Assembly: GCA_002366595.1 (NCBI GenBank)
Contig: DFBK01000053.1
Span: forward strand, 1-7,073
Reading direction: 5' to 3'
Source of the DNA: Anaerolineales bacterium UBA3082
Lineage (GTDB): Bacteria > Chloroflexota > Anaerolineae > UBA7937
DNA length: 7,073 nucleotides
This document shows, piece after piece, positions 1-5,745 of the stretch. A model generated the notes under the pieces. It was given only the letters and a program-made list of their open reading frames with translations. It was not told where the DNA came from and ran no database searches. Numbering within the stretch: the first letter of the stretch is position 1; each line of letters begins with the position of its first letter. Made by a program: the position numbers and the translations under genes.

Positions 1-1
1 G

Positions 2-130
2 GGCTCGAAAATCATAGTGGCCATCAATAAAGACCCTCAGGCCCCCATCTTCAAGATAGCCGATTACGGGATAGAGGGAGACCTCTACGAGGTGGTGCCT
101 AGGCTAGCAGAGCGATTGACAACCCCCTAG
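2..130 (+). CDS. etfA: Electron transfer flavoprotein alpha subunit, C-terminal fragment
   Basis: Only the last 42 codons are in the window; the gene enters from the left and stops at TAG 128-130. The visible protein contains IIVAINKDPQAPIFKIADYG followed by an EGDLYEVVPRL-type ending. This is the hallmark C-terminus of the EtfA FAD-binding domain, where the Asn-Lys-Asp segment and the Asp-Tyr-Gly turn sit close to the flavin. EtfA pairs with EtfB to pass electrons from flavin dehydrogenases to a quinone reductase or into bifurcating complexes in the cytoplasm. The family identity is very secure from this motif. The start, the partner gene and the subtype (classical or bifurcating) cannot be seen. 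The -35 box of the next gene lies inside its last codons. Confidence 0.9.
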   Translation, partial: GSKIIVAINKDPQAPIFKIADYGIEGDLYEVVPRLAERLTTP

Positions 131-144
131 TTGTATGGTAATAT
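116..144 (+). promoter_or_regulatory. Promoter of the Fur-family gene
   Basis: A perfect -35 box TTGACA (116-121) is separated by 17 bp from TAATAT (139-144). A TGG just before it makes an extended -10. The -35 lies inside the last codons of etfA. Predicted transcription starts near 151, inside the TTGCAA operator. A TATAAT at 142-147 is an alternative -10, but its spacer to the same -35 would be 20 bp. Confidence 0.7.
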
Positions 145-146
145 AA

Positions 147-163
147 TTGCAAATGAGTTGCAA
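147..163. promoter_or_regulatory. Fur-family operator, Nur-box type (TTGCAA-N5-TTGCAA)
   Basis: TTGCAAATGAGTTGCAA is a perfect inverted repeat, two TTGCAA half-sites around a 5-bp spacer. It overlaps the predicted transcription start of the gene at 178, the classic place for autorepression. The form matches the published Streptomyces Nur (nickel-responsive Fur family) consensus tTGCaa-N5-ttGCAA. Binding by the adjacent regulator is inferred. Confidence 0.65.
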
Positions 164-177
164 AAAGACGGGGGAAG

Positions 178-618
178 ATGTCAACCGAGTTGAAAGAGGC
201 TAGGAGGCTACTTCGTTCCCAGGGGAAGCGAGTCACCCCCCAGAGGTTGCTCATTTTCGAGGTTATGCAGGAACATGGAGGGCACTTGGATGCGGATGAA
301 CTCTACCTTCTAGCCAAGGAAAGAGAGCCGCGTCTCAGTCTCTCCACGGTCTACCGTACCTTGAACCTCCTCAAAGAGATGGATCTCATCGAAGAGTTGC
401 ATTTCGATGAGGAACATCATCATTATGAGATCAAGAGGAGGGGAGCGGAACATTCCCATCTCATCTGCCTGGGTTGCGGGGAGATCATCGAGTTCGAGAG
501 CCCTCTCACCGACCGCATCAAGGCCCAGATAACCCAAGACCACCATTTCCAAGTCACAGGGGCCCATGTCGATCTGAAAGGGTATTGTCAGAGGTGCCTT
601 GAGGGGTTGACAAAATAG
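178..618 (+). CDS. Fur-family metal-responsive transcriptional repressor
   Basis: This 146-residue protein has the normal Fur length. Residues 1-85 form the winged helix, with the RVTPQR entry motif (18-23), GGHLDADELY (34-43) and the recognition helix STVYRTLNLL (56-65). Residues 90-146 form the dimerisation and metal domain, with His92/His94 before a CLGC pair (Cys97, Cys100) and a second CQRC pair (Cys137, Cys140). Together these make a Cys4 structural zinc site. Glu105 occupies the position of the PerR Asp104 ligand, which argues against PerR-type peroxide sensing. The metal (Fe, Zn, Ni or Mn) cannot be decided from sequence. The ATG at 178 follows GGGGGAAG closely. The gene has its own promoter and an overlapping palindromic operator, so it is probably autoregulated and transcribed separately from etfA. 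Confidence 0.93.
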   Translation: MSTELKEARRLLRSQGKRVTPQRLLIFEVMQEHGGHLDADELYLLAKEREPRLSLSTVYRTLNLLKEMDLIEELHFDEEHHHYEIKRRGAEHSHLICLGCGEIIEFESPLTDRIKAQITQDHHFQVTGAHVDLKGYCQRCLEGLTK

Positions 619-643
619 ATATAGTAGTTACGAAAGTTGGTCG

Positions 644-676
644 GCCAAAGGAAGGCCAAATTCTTTGGCGTTATTT
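644..676 (+). terminator. Possible weak terminator after the Fur-family gene
   Basis: GCCAAAG (644-650) pairs with CTTTGGC (663-669), and AA/TT can extend the stem past a bulged G. The tail GTTATTT is only partly T-rich. A second GGCCAAA copy at 654-660 could compete for pairing. It lies 25 bases after the fur stop codon, which suits a terminator, but the weak T tract keeps confidence low. Confidence 0.35.
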
Positions 677-677
677 G

Positions 678-694
678 TTGCAAATGCGTTACAC
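678..694. promoter_or_regulatory. Degenerate second Fur-family box
   Basis: TTGCAAATGCGTTACAC matches the perfect operator at 147-163 in 14 of 17 positions: the left half-site is identical and the right half-site is degenerate. No convincing promoter hexamers flank it, and the nearest downstream promoter is more than 150 bp away. It may be a weak second site of the same repressor or a decayed copy. Confidence 0.35.
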
Positions 695-727
695 GGGCAT
701 CAATGGGGTAGGTTGACGCTGGCTACG

Positions 728-794
728 GGCCTGATCACCTTCCGTGAGATGGTGGGTGAAGGAAGTCGGAGTGCATCTGACGGAAGGAGGGGCC
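728..794. other. Long imperfect hairpin or palindrome in a non-coding stretch
   Basis: CCTTCCGTGAGATG (738-751) is the reverse complement of CATCTGACGGAAGG (774-787) except for one G:G mismatch, with a 22-base loop. Outer GGCC/GGCC segments (728-731 and 791-794) could extend it across an asymmetric internal loop. No T tract follows, so it is not an ordinary terminator. The rest of 619-889 shows no coding potential on either strand. Function is unknown: it could be a structured leader, a small RNA or a protein-binding palindrome. Confidence 0.45.
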
Positions 795-846
795 TAGACC
801 GCTGAACTGCCGCCTCTACCCGAAAGCGACCTTTTCTACCCTGACC

Positions 847-874
847 TTGCCAGGAAGCGGAGTATCCATATAAT
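847..874 (+). promoter_or_regulatory. Promoter of the PKD lipoprotein gene
   Basis: TTGCCA (847-852) lies 16 bp before a perfect TATAAT (869-874). Transcription is expected to start near 881, only about nine bases before the ATG at 890, leaving room for little more than the GGGG at 882-885. Confidence 0.6.
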
Positions 875-889
875 TGCCCCTGGGGTGCG

Positions 890-1264
890 ATGAGAAACTG
901 GTATCTCTTAGTGACTACCCTCCTGCTAGCAGGTTGCAGCCTGGCGACCAAAGTCCCTCCCGTGGCTAACGCTGGGCCTGATGTGACTGTACATACAGGC
1001 CAGCCGGTACTCCTCGACGGCTCTCTATCCCATGACCCTGATGGGGGGAGGATCGTCAACTACGACTGGCAGATCGTAGGGACCCCAGAAGGGCAAGAGG
1101 AACGGCGGGGAGAGATGCTGGTGGAGGGGAACCAGGAGCCGGTCTGGACCAGCCCCTGGATAGCCAGGGAAGGGGATCTGGGGCCGTGGATCATCCGCTT
1201 GTGGGCCATCGATGACGAAGGCGATGCAGCCACCGACGATGTGGTGGTGACCATCATCCAGTGA
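890..1264 (+). CDS. Small PKD-domain lipoprotein
   Basis: This is a 124-residue exported protein. The N-terminus MRNWYLLVTTLLLAGC is a short lipoprotein signal with lipobox LAGC, so Cys16 should be lipidated after signal peptidase II cleavage. Residues 23-124 form one PKD/Ig-like beta-sandwich, shown by PPVANAGPDVTVHTGQPVLL, then LDGSLSHDPDGG, a YDW strand and a closing WAIDDEGDAATDDVVVTI strand. An acidic, Gln/Glu-rich insertion (about 66-85) sits in the middle. PKD domains mediate protein or carbohydrate contacts at the cell surface, but the partner here is unknown. No other ATG, GTG or TTG lies in frame between the upstream stop at 842 and the ATG. The gene has its own promoter and is followed by the selD promoter, so it is probably monocistronic. 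No terminator is evident after it. Confidence 0.8.
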   Translation: MRNWYLLVTTLLLAGCSLATKVPPVANAGPDVTVHTGQPVLLDGSLSHDPDGGRIVNYDWQIVGTPEGQEERRGEMLVEGNQEPVWTSPWIAREGDLGPWIIRLWAIDDEGDAATDDVVVTIIQ

Positions 1265-1298
1265 TGGAGGATAGAAAGGTGTGGTGTTGCCCTGCAGT

Positions 1299-1326
1299 TT
1301 GTCCATTCTGCCAGATGGGCTATAAT
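1299..1326 (+). promoter_or_regulatory. Promoter of selD
   Basis: TTGTCC (1299-1304) is followed after 16 bp by a perfect TATAAT (1321-1326). Transcription should begin near 1333, giving a leader of about 30 bases with AGGAG at 1353-1357. This supports a translation start at 1362/1365 rather than at the ATG at 1425. Confidence 0.6.
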
Positions 1327-1361
1327 ATCCGCTTGATGTATAGAATAAGAATAGGAGAAAA

Positions 1362-2408
1362 GTGTTGACCCGCGAGGAGATAAGGTTAACCGCTCTCGCC
1401 TCTTGCGCCGGTTGAGCGGCTAAGATGGGTCCGGGCGACCTAGAGAAACTCCTGTTGCCCATAGAGGAGCATATCCACCCCGATCTTCTGGTGGGGTTGG
1501 CGGGAGGCGATGATGCAGCCGTCTACCGTTTGACCCCAGCGCTGGCGATAATCCAGACGGTAGACTTCTTCCCTCCCATCGTCGATGACCCCTACGAGTA
1601 TGGAGCGATCGCCGCCGCCAACGCCATGAGCGATGTCTATGCCATGGGAGGAGAGGTGCTTCTGGCCCTCAATGTGGCCGCCTTCCCCGACACCTTGCCT
1701 GTGGAGATCACAAATGAGATCCTGCGGGGAGGGGCGGAGAAGGTGGCCGAGGCAGGGGGGCTTTTGGTCGGCGGCCATACCCTCCTCGATGACGAGCCTA
1801 AGTATGGCCTCTGCGTCACGGGGATAATCCACCCTGACAGCGTGGTCACTAAAGCCGGGGCCCAGGTAGGGGATGCCCTCGTTCTCACCAAGCCCCTCGG
1901 CGTGGCCTTGGTCGCCACCGCCCTCAAAGCCCAGGCAGCGAAGGAAGAAGATGCGCGGGCGGCGGTAAAGAGCATGCTCAGGCTCAACCGAGCCGCCGCT
2001 CAGGCTATGCAGGAGGTGGGGGTGCACGCCTGCACCGACATAACCGGCTTCGCCCTCCTGGGCCACGCTTGGGAGATGGCCCAGCGGAGCAAGGTTGGCT
2101 TGAAGATCTCGGTGAGCGCCCTTCCCCTCCTCCCTGGAGCCCTAGATTATGCAGCCCGGGGGTTCATCCCCGGAGGGCTAGTGCGCAACCGCCACTATAT
2201 CTTGGAAAACGATAGGGCTGTGCTCCCAGAGGGGCTCTCGGAGGAGATGATAGATCTTCTCGTCTGCCCCGAGACTTCGGGAGGCCTGCTTATCGCCCTA
2301 CCTCCCGACCAACTGCCCCGCTTGCAAGAACTCCTCACCCAGCGAGGCGAGGAGCACTGGGTCATAGGGGAGGTGATAGAAGGCGATAAAATCGAGGTCG
2401 TGGCTTGA
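1362..2408 (+). CDS. selD: Selenide, water dikinase (selenophosphate synthetase), selenocysteine-containing
   Basis: SelD makes selenophosphate from selenide and ATP, the selenium donor for Sec-tRNA formation and tRNA 2-selenouridine. From ATG 1425 the protein is plainly SelD: GGDDAAVY (residues 48-55), TVDFFPPIVDDP (66-77), NAMSDVYAMGG (87-97), GGHTLLDDEPKYG and a C-terminal PETSGGLL. That start, however, removes the N-terminal catalytic segment. Read upstream in the same frame, the sequence gives IRLTALASCAG, then UGA (1413-1415), then AAKMGPGDLEK. This aligns with E. coli SelD IRLTQYSHGAGCGCK and puts the UGA at catalytic Cys17, before catalytic Lys20 (Lys21 here). The UGA therefore most likely encodes Sec18. 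The full length is 348 residues, normal for SelD. The start is GTG 1362 (4 bases after AGGAG 1353-1357) or TTG 1365 (7 bases); the only earlier in-frame landmark is TAG 1341. Its own promoter lies just upstream and a strong terminator follows. Confidence 0.93.
1413..1442 (+). promoter_or_regulatory. In-frame UGA (Sec) codon with candidate bacterial SECIS hairpin
   Basis: The UGA at 1413-1415 is followed by a hairpin in the coding sequence. UGGGUC (1426-1431) pairs with GACCUA (1437-1442) around the loop CGGGC. The loop starts 17 bases after the UGA and has G at its second position. Both agree with the general bacterial SECIS pattern of a short stem with a G-bearing apical loop about 16-37 bases after UGA, recognised by SelB. 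The fold was done by eye. Confidence 0.7.
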
Positions 2409-2472
2409 TATGGCGGTGAGGTGATCTACCCCGAGGATGAGGAGGCGCCGAAGGAGTAAATCCCTTAATAAG

Positions 2473-2505
2473 AAAAGAGGCCAATTTGTAGTTTGGCCTC
2501 TTTTT
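2473..2505. terminator. Strong bidirectional rho-independent terminator
   Basis: AAAAGAGGCCAA (2473-2484) pairs perfectly over 12 bp with TTGGCCTCTTTT (2493-2504) around an 8-base loop, followed by another T. The A run on the left serves as a T run for leftward transcription. The hairpin sits between the convergent ends of selD and the molybdopterin gene and should terminate both. Confidence 0.9.
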
Positions 2506-2511
2506 GCAGCC

Positions 2512-3090
2512 TTATGAACCTTGGTTTGCGTACCTCTCCTCCTTCCAGGGATCGCCATCGTTGTGGTAACCCCGCTGTTCCCAGTAGCCGAACCGGTCGC
2601 GTTCCATGAACTCCAACCCCCGCACCCACTTAGCGCTCTTCCAGGCGTATCTCTTGGGCACCACCAACCGGAGGGGCCAGCCATGCTCCGGGGTCAGGTT
2701 CTGGCCATCGTGGCCATAAGCGAAAAGCACATCATCGTCCAGGAGGAGGTGGAGAGGCAGATTAGTGGAATAGCCGCCATCGCAGTGAACCCTGACATAT
2801 CTGGCTTCAGGTCTGAGCCTTATATGCTTCATCACTTCCCGGAAAGTTACCCCCTCCCAGGCGTTGTCCAGCCTGCTCCAACGGGTGACGCAATGGAAGT
2901 CGGATACTATCTCTACTTTCGGCAGGCTCATGAACTCCTGGTAGGAGAAGACCACCTCTTCCTCCACCAAGCCAAAGATGCGAAGATCCCACCTCTGGGG
3001 GTCGAAAGGGGGGATGGGCCCTAGATGGAGGACCGGAAATCTACTGGTCACCACCTGGCCTGGTGGGATGCGAGGCCTATCGGCTTTCAT
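2512..3090 (-). CDS. Sulfite-oxidase-like molybdopterin oxidoreductase
   Basis: This 192-residue protein is essentially one Oxidored_molyb (sulfite-oxidase catalytic) domain. Visible family marks are the N-terminal RIPPGQ, FPVLHLGPIPPFDP (18-31), then FHCVTRWSRLDNAWEG (65-80). In the latter, Cys67 is the expected cysteine ligand of the molybdenum and the following Arg and Asn contact the cofactor. Further on come the GGYSTNLPL strand, DDDVLFAY, TPEHGWPLRLVVPKRYAWK (133-151) and KWVRGLEF. No signal peptide, Tat motif, haem domain or dimerisation domain is present, so it is a minimal and probably cytoplasmic form. The physiological substrate of these short bacterial members is not established. 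GGAGG lies 6 bases before the ATG. It starts 44 bases after the glycosyltransferase stop on the same strand with no clear promoter between, so the two are probably co-transcribed. Confidence 0.9.
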   Translation of the reverse strand: MKADRPRIPPGQVVTSRFPVLHLGPIPPFDPQRWDLRIFGLVEEEVVFSYQEFMSLPKVEIVSDFHCVTRWSRLDNAWEGVTFREVMKHIRLRPEARYVRVHCDGGYSTNLPLHLLLDDDVLFAYGHDGQNLTPEHGWPLRLVVPKRYAWKSAKWVRGLEFMERDRFGYWEQRGYHNDGDPWKEERYANQGS

Positions 3091-3134
3091 TCTACGCCTC
3101 CTTCATAAAGACAATAAGGCAGGGGCGTAAATAC

Positions 3135-4625
3135 CTACTCTGAGAGGGCTTCGGGAACGGAGGGGGGCTTGAAGGCAGGCTTATACTTCCTCTCCTTCAC
3201 CCTAGGTCGTGAATGCAAGAGGGTCAAAAGGGCTACGTATCCGAAGCCCAGCCCGTAGAGGAGGAGAAAGGGGATAGCGTAGTAACTACCCCGTTGCCCG
3301 GCCACGATTACCGCAGCCAGGGCATATAGGGCGAGGAATGCTTCCCCCAGGGTCACGCCATTCAAGGGCAAAGTATACCGTTTCCCCTTCCATCGGTCTC
3401 CCCTTCCCTCCACTCGGAACTTGGGCGTGCGCCCGAAGTCGCTCCCCTTCCCTATAACCGCCTCCCAGATCGCCTTCGTATTGTTCAGGGCGATCCCTGT
3501 CCCCAAAAGGACGAGGAAGGGGAAGCGTGCGAACCGCCGCCACCAATCGGGATATAGAGCCCTTTGCGCGATGAGATAGAGAGCCGGAGGGCCCAGGCTA
3601 GCCAGGCTGATGAAGGTGAGATGTAGGTTAAAGGGACGGCCTAAGAGAAGAAGGGGCAGAGAGAGGAGGAGAAGCAAGGTCATCAGAGGGTGGACCAAGT
3701 AGTTGGTGAGATGGATAAGCCCCTGCAGCCGCTTGAAGAGGGGCACCGAGGCGGTCAAGAGAGTGGGTCCCAGTTTGAGGGCACATTGGATGGAGCCCTT
3801 GGCCCACCGGTACTGCTGTCGCTTGAAAGCGTGGATCTGGGGCGGGATCTCCGCCGGGGCAACGACATGAGGGAGGTATAGACACTCCCAGCCTTTAAGT
3901 TGGGCCCTATAACTTAGATCCATATCCTCGGAGAGGGTGTCTCCCTGCCAGCCACCAGCCTCCTCGATGCACCTCCGCCTCCATACCCCGGCGGTGCCGT
4001 TGAAGTTCATGAAGAGACCGGAGCGTTGACGGGCCGTCTGTTCCACCACGAAGTGGCCATCCAAGGCGATGGCTTGGGCCTGGGTCAGGGAGGAATAAGA
4101 ACCGTTAATATGCCCCCACCGGGTCTGAATGAACCCTAAGCGGGGTCGAGCCTCAAAATAGGGGATAGTATTCAGGAGGAAGTCGGATGGAGGCACAAAA
4201 TCGGCATCGAAGAGAACGATGAGCCTTCCCTTCGCGCTTTTGAGCCCTTCCCTCAGAGCGCCGGCCTTGAAATCCACCCGCTCATGACGATGGATGAGTT
4301 CGATATCTATCCCCTGGCCCCGGTAGTGTTGCACCTTTCTTCGCGCCAGGTTTGTCGTCTCATCGGTGGAGTCGTCGAGAACCTGGATCTGAAGCCTCTC
4401 GCGGGGATAGGTGAGATGAGCCACGGCGTCTATCAGCCGGCCTACTACATAGACCTCGTTGAAGATGGGCAACTGCACCGTCACCTGGGGCCACTCGTCA
4501 AGAGAAGGAAGAGGCAGGGACTCGTTACGGTGGCGAAGATAGAGGTAGATGAGGACGAAAGTGTTGAAGCCGTAAAGAGCCAGAAAGAGCGCACAAAGGA
4601 GATAGAGGATACCGATGATGGTCAT
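3135..4625 (-). CDS. Polytopic family 2 glycosyltransferase, cellulose/mannan synthase-like
   Basis: With the start chosen here, this is a 496-residue processive-type inverting glycosyltransferase of the inner membrane. An N-terminal membrane helix (about 3-30) precedes the GT-A domain, which opens with VTVQLPIFNE. UDP- and metal-binding Asp pairs follow in VLDDSTDET (Asp84/85) and LFDADF (Asp140, Asp142), then the catalytic-base region TLSEDMDLSYR (Asp234), then QQYRW (Gln270, Arg273, Trp274), the QxxRW signature of polymerising synthases. After residue 310 there are about five hydrophobic segments, as in CslA/BcsA-like enzymes. No PilZ domain is seen. The polymer and acceptor are unknown. 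The frame is open to an ATG at 4685. The predicted promoter (4665-4693) lies downstream of that ATG, while the ATG at 4625 has AAAGG at a proper distance, so 4625 is preferred. It is first in a two-gene operon with the molybdopterin protein. Confidence 0.9.
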   Translation of the reverse strand: MTIIGILYLLCALFLALYGFNTFVLIYLYLRHRNESLPLPSLDEWPQVTVQLPIFNEVYVVGRLIDAVAHLTYPRERLQIQVLDDSTDETTNLARRKVQHYRGQGIDIELIHRHERVDFKAGALREGLKSAKGRLIVLFDADFVPPSDFLLNTIPYFEARPRLGFIQTRWGHINGSYSSLTQAQAIALDGHFVVEQTARQRSGLFMNFNGTAGVWRRRCIEEAGGWQGDTLSEDMDLSYRAQLKGWECLYLPHVVAPAEIPPQIHAFKRQQYRWAKGSIQCALKLGPTLLTASVPLFKRLQGLIHLTNYLVHPLMTLLLLLSLPLLLLGRPFNLHLTFISLASLGPPALYLIAQRALYPDWWRRFARFPFLVLLGTGIALNNTKAIWEAVIGKGSDFGRTPKFRVEGRGDRWKGKRYTLPLNGVTLGEAFLALYALAAVIVAGQRGSYYAIPFLLLYGLGFGYVALLTLLHSRPRVKERKYKPAFKPPSVPEALSE

Positions 4626-4664
4626 AGAGTTACCTTTTTGAGACCCCGTTTCATATTGAAAGAG

Positions 4665-4693
4665 AGTATAACACTGTTTCTCCATCTCAGCAA
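4665..4693 (-). promoter_or_regulatory. Leftward promoter of the glycosyltransferase operon
   Basis: Read on the minus strand, TTGCTG (4693-4688) is followed after 17 bp by TATACT (4670-4665). A TGT before it makes an extended -10. Transcription should start near 4658, about 33 bases before the ATG at 4625. Confidence 0.65.
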
Positions 4694-4696
4694 CCC

Positions 4697-4725
4697 TTGA
4701 CAGATCCCCGAAAAGGTAGTATAAT
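4697..4725 (+). promoter_or_regulatory. Perfect-consensus rightward sigma70 promoter
   Basis: TTGACA (4697-4702), an exact 17-bp spacer and TATAAT (4720-4725) match the sigma70 consensus at every hexamer position. Transcription should begin near 4732, leaving a 50-base leader before the ATG at 4782. Its -35 box lies three bases from that of the leftward promoter. Confidence 0.85.
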
Positions 4726-4731
4726 TTCTAT

Positions 4732-4755
4732 GTATATAGATAATCTAGGTATATC
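4732..4755. promoter_or_regulatory. Palindromic candidate operator just after the transcription start
   Basis: TAGAT (4737-4741) and ATCTA (4743-4747) form an odd palindrome about A4742. TATA segments on both sides (4733-4736 and 4750-4753) extend the symmetry, with two unpaired G on the right. It covers roughly +1 to +24 of the strong rightward transcript, a typical site for a repressor. The protein that binds it is unknown; the PadR encoded at 5790 is one candidate. Confidence 0.45.
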
Positions 4756-4781
4756 TCGGGTTTTGCAGAAAGGAGATTTCC

Positions 4782-5594
4782 ATGATGCGGAATACCGGGG
4801 ATAAGGAATGGGACCGCGCCCGTAGCGAAGTGATTGCTGCCGTGCCACCCACTCTGTTCGGCGTGGCGATGATGATCACTACTCTCATAAACTTCCCACA
4901 GGGTGGGCTGGTCATCGGTGGGCCGTCAAGGAGTGTACTTTATGGCGAAATCAACATGCTTCGCCTGAGCGCGGGCGTGGCTGTGAGTGGAGTCATTGTC
5001 TTGAGCCTGGTGGTCGGGGCGCTGGTGGGGGCAAGGCGGCGGCTGCCCCGCTGGAGTTATACCTGGGCCGGTGCTGCCACGTGGGCTCTGGCCTTCGCCT
5101 TGTCAGGCGCCGCCGAAGACAGGCCTTTTCTCATCTCCCCCTGGGCCGATGTCCTGATCATGATAGGGCTGCTGGTGGCTATCGTAGCCCCGGTTATCGT
5201 CGCCGCTGTCCGGGGCTGGCAAGACGGTGCTCTGGTGGGCCTGGGCATGGCTACGACCATCTCTCTGTACATCATCGCCTCGATGACCGCTGGCCCCTTC
5301 AACCGGGTAGACATCGCTCTGGCCTGCGGGCCGGTGGGACTGCTCTACTCAGCGTTGATCCTCTGGTTCATACGGGGGGATACGCAGGCGAAAGCGGTTA
5401 GCCTGGCTCTTGTTGCCCTGTTGGGTGGTGGCATCACCCTGGTGCACTACACTGTGTGTCGTGACTGGCTGATCGCCCATGGCAACCAGCGGGTGCCCCT
5501 GATGACTCTGGCCCTGATCTGGGGCTCGCTCGTCGGTGGCTCGATACTTAACCGCATAGCCAGCGGACTGCGGCTGATCCCTCGTCGGACGTAG
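4782..5594 (+). CDS. Polytopic membrane protein of unknown function
   Basis: I do not recognise a named family. The 270-residue protein begins with a short polar stretch (1-18). It then shows about eight hydrophobic segments, near residues 20-37, 64-84, 92-110, 121-143, 148-168, 176-197, 204-222 and 239-256, and ends in a basic tail (LRLIPRRT). Arg-rich loops such as GARRRLPR (83-90) and the basic C-terminus suggest cytoplasmic faces. No enzymatic motif, ATP site or substrate signature stands out. AAAGGAGA lies about 7 bases before the ATG at 4782; a second ATG follows at once. Codon style, rich in CTG, GTG and CGG and poorer in ATA and AGG, differs from selD and the glycosyltransferase. Expression should be high from the consensus promoter unless repressed at the palindrome in its leader. 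It may belong functionally with the PadR/HAAS genes that follow, but a 195-base gap separates them. Confidence 0.75.
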   Translation: MMRNTGDKEWDRARSEVIAAVPPTLFGVAMMITTLINFPQGGLVIGGPSRSVLYGEINMLRLSAGVAVSGVIVLSLVVGALVGARRRLPRWSYTWAGAATWALAFALSGAAEDRPFLISPWADVLIMIGLLVAIVAPVIVAAVRGWQDGALVGLGMATTISLYIIASMTAGPFNRVDIALACGPVGLLYSALILWFIRGDTQAKAVSLALVALLGGGITLVHYTVCRDWLIAHGNQRVPLMTLALIWGSLVGGSILNRIASGLRLIPRRT

Positions 5595-5736
5595 TCTCAG
5601 CGTCGAGGAGTACCACTAAATGGCAGACATAGCACTACCTCATAACATTTGCGTTGTCTGAGAGAATCGTTTGGCTGTGGCTGAAGGCCACGCTAGGAAA
5701 TCAGGTACAGAGGATAGAGGGTATTCTGTGAGTATG

Positions 5737-5745
5737 TGGTAAAAT
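5737..5745 (+). promoter_or_regulatory. Extended -10 promoter of the padR gene
   Basis: TGG-TAAAAT (5737-5745) fits an extended -10 element with no recognisable -35. Transcription would start near 5752, about 38 bases before the ATG. The rest of the gap 5595-5789 holds only a short GTGGC/GCCAC hairpin and no gene. Confidence 0.4.

Noticed and set aside
751..860. Cobalamin-riboswitch-like fragments (GGTGAAGGAAGTCGG, CCGCTGAACTG, GCCAGGA) in roughly the right order
   Set aside because: The conserved core is too degraded, the GCCAGGA block lacks the following ACCTGCC, the pairing conflicts with the strong stem 738-787, and the downstream lipoprotein has no B12 link.
1265..1298. Terminator after the PKD lipoprotein
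   Set aside because: No stem-loop with a T run is visible before the selD promoter.
1425..1427. ATG at 1425 as the start of selD
   Set aside because: It removes the catalytic N-terminus, has no good ribosome site in front, and ignores conserved SelD sequence encoded upstream through the UGA codon.
1440..2066. A 208-residue open frame on the minus strand
   Set aside because: It is a shadow of selD: no family motif is visible and no ribosome site supports it.
4626..4685. Upstream ATG giving a 20-residue longer glycosyltransferase
   Set aside because: The predicted promoter lies downstream of this ATG, the extra residues are not typical of the family, and the ATG at 4625 has its own AAAGG ribosome site.
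5638..5657. CATAACATTTGCG as a second attC-like left end
   Set aside because: The box does not fit RYYYAAC and no complementary CGCAAA arm occurs in the following 130 bases.
5677..5691. GTGGC-TGAAG-GCCAC hairpin as terminator of the membrane gene at 4782
   Set aside because: The stem is only five base pairs and no T tract follows it.
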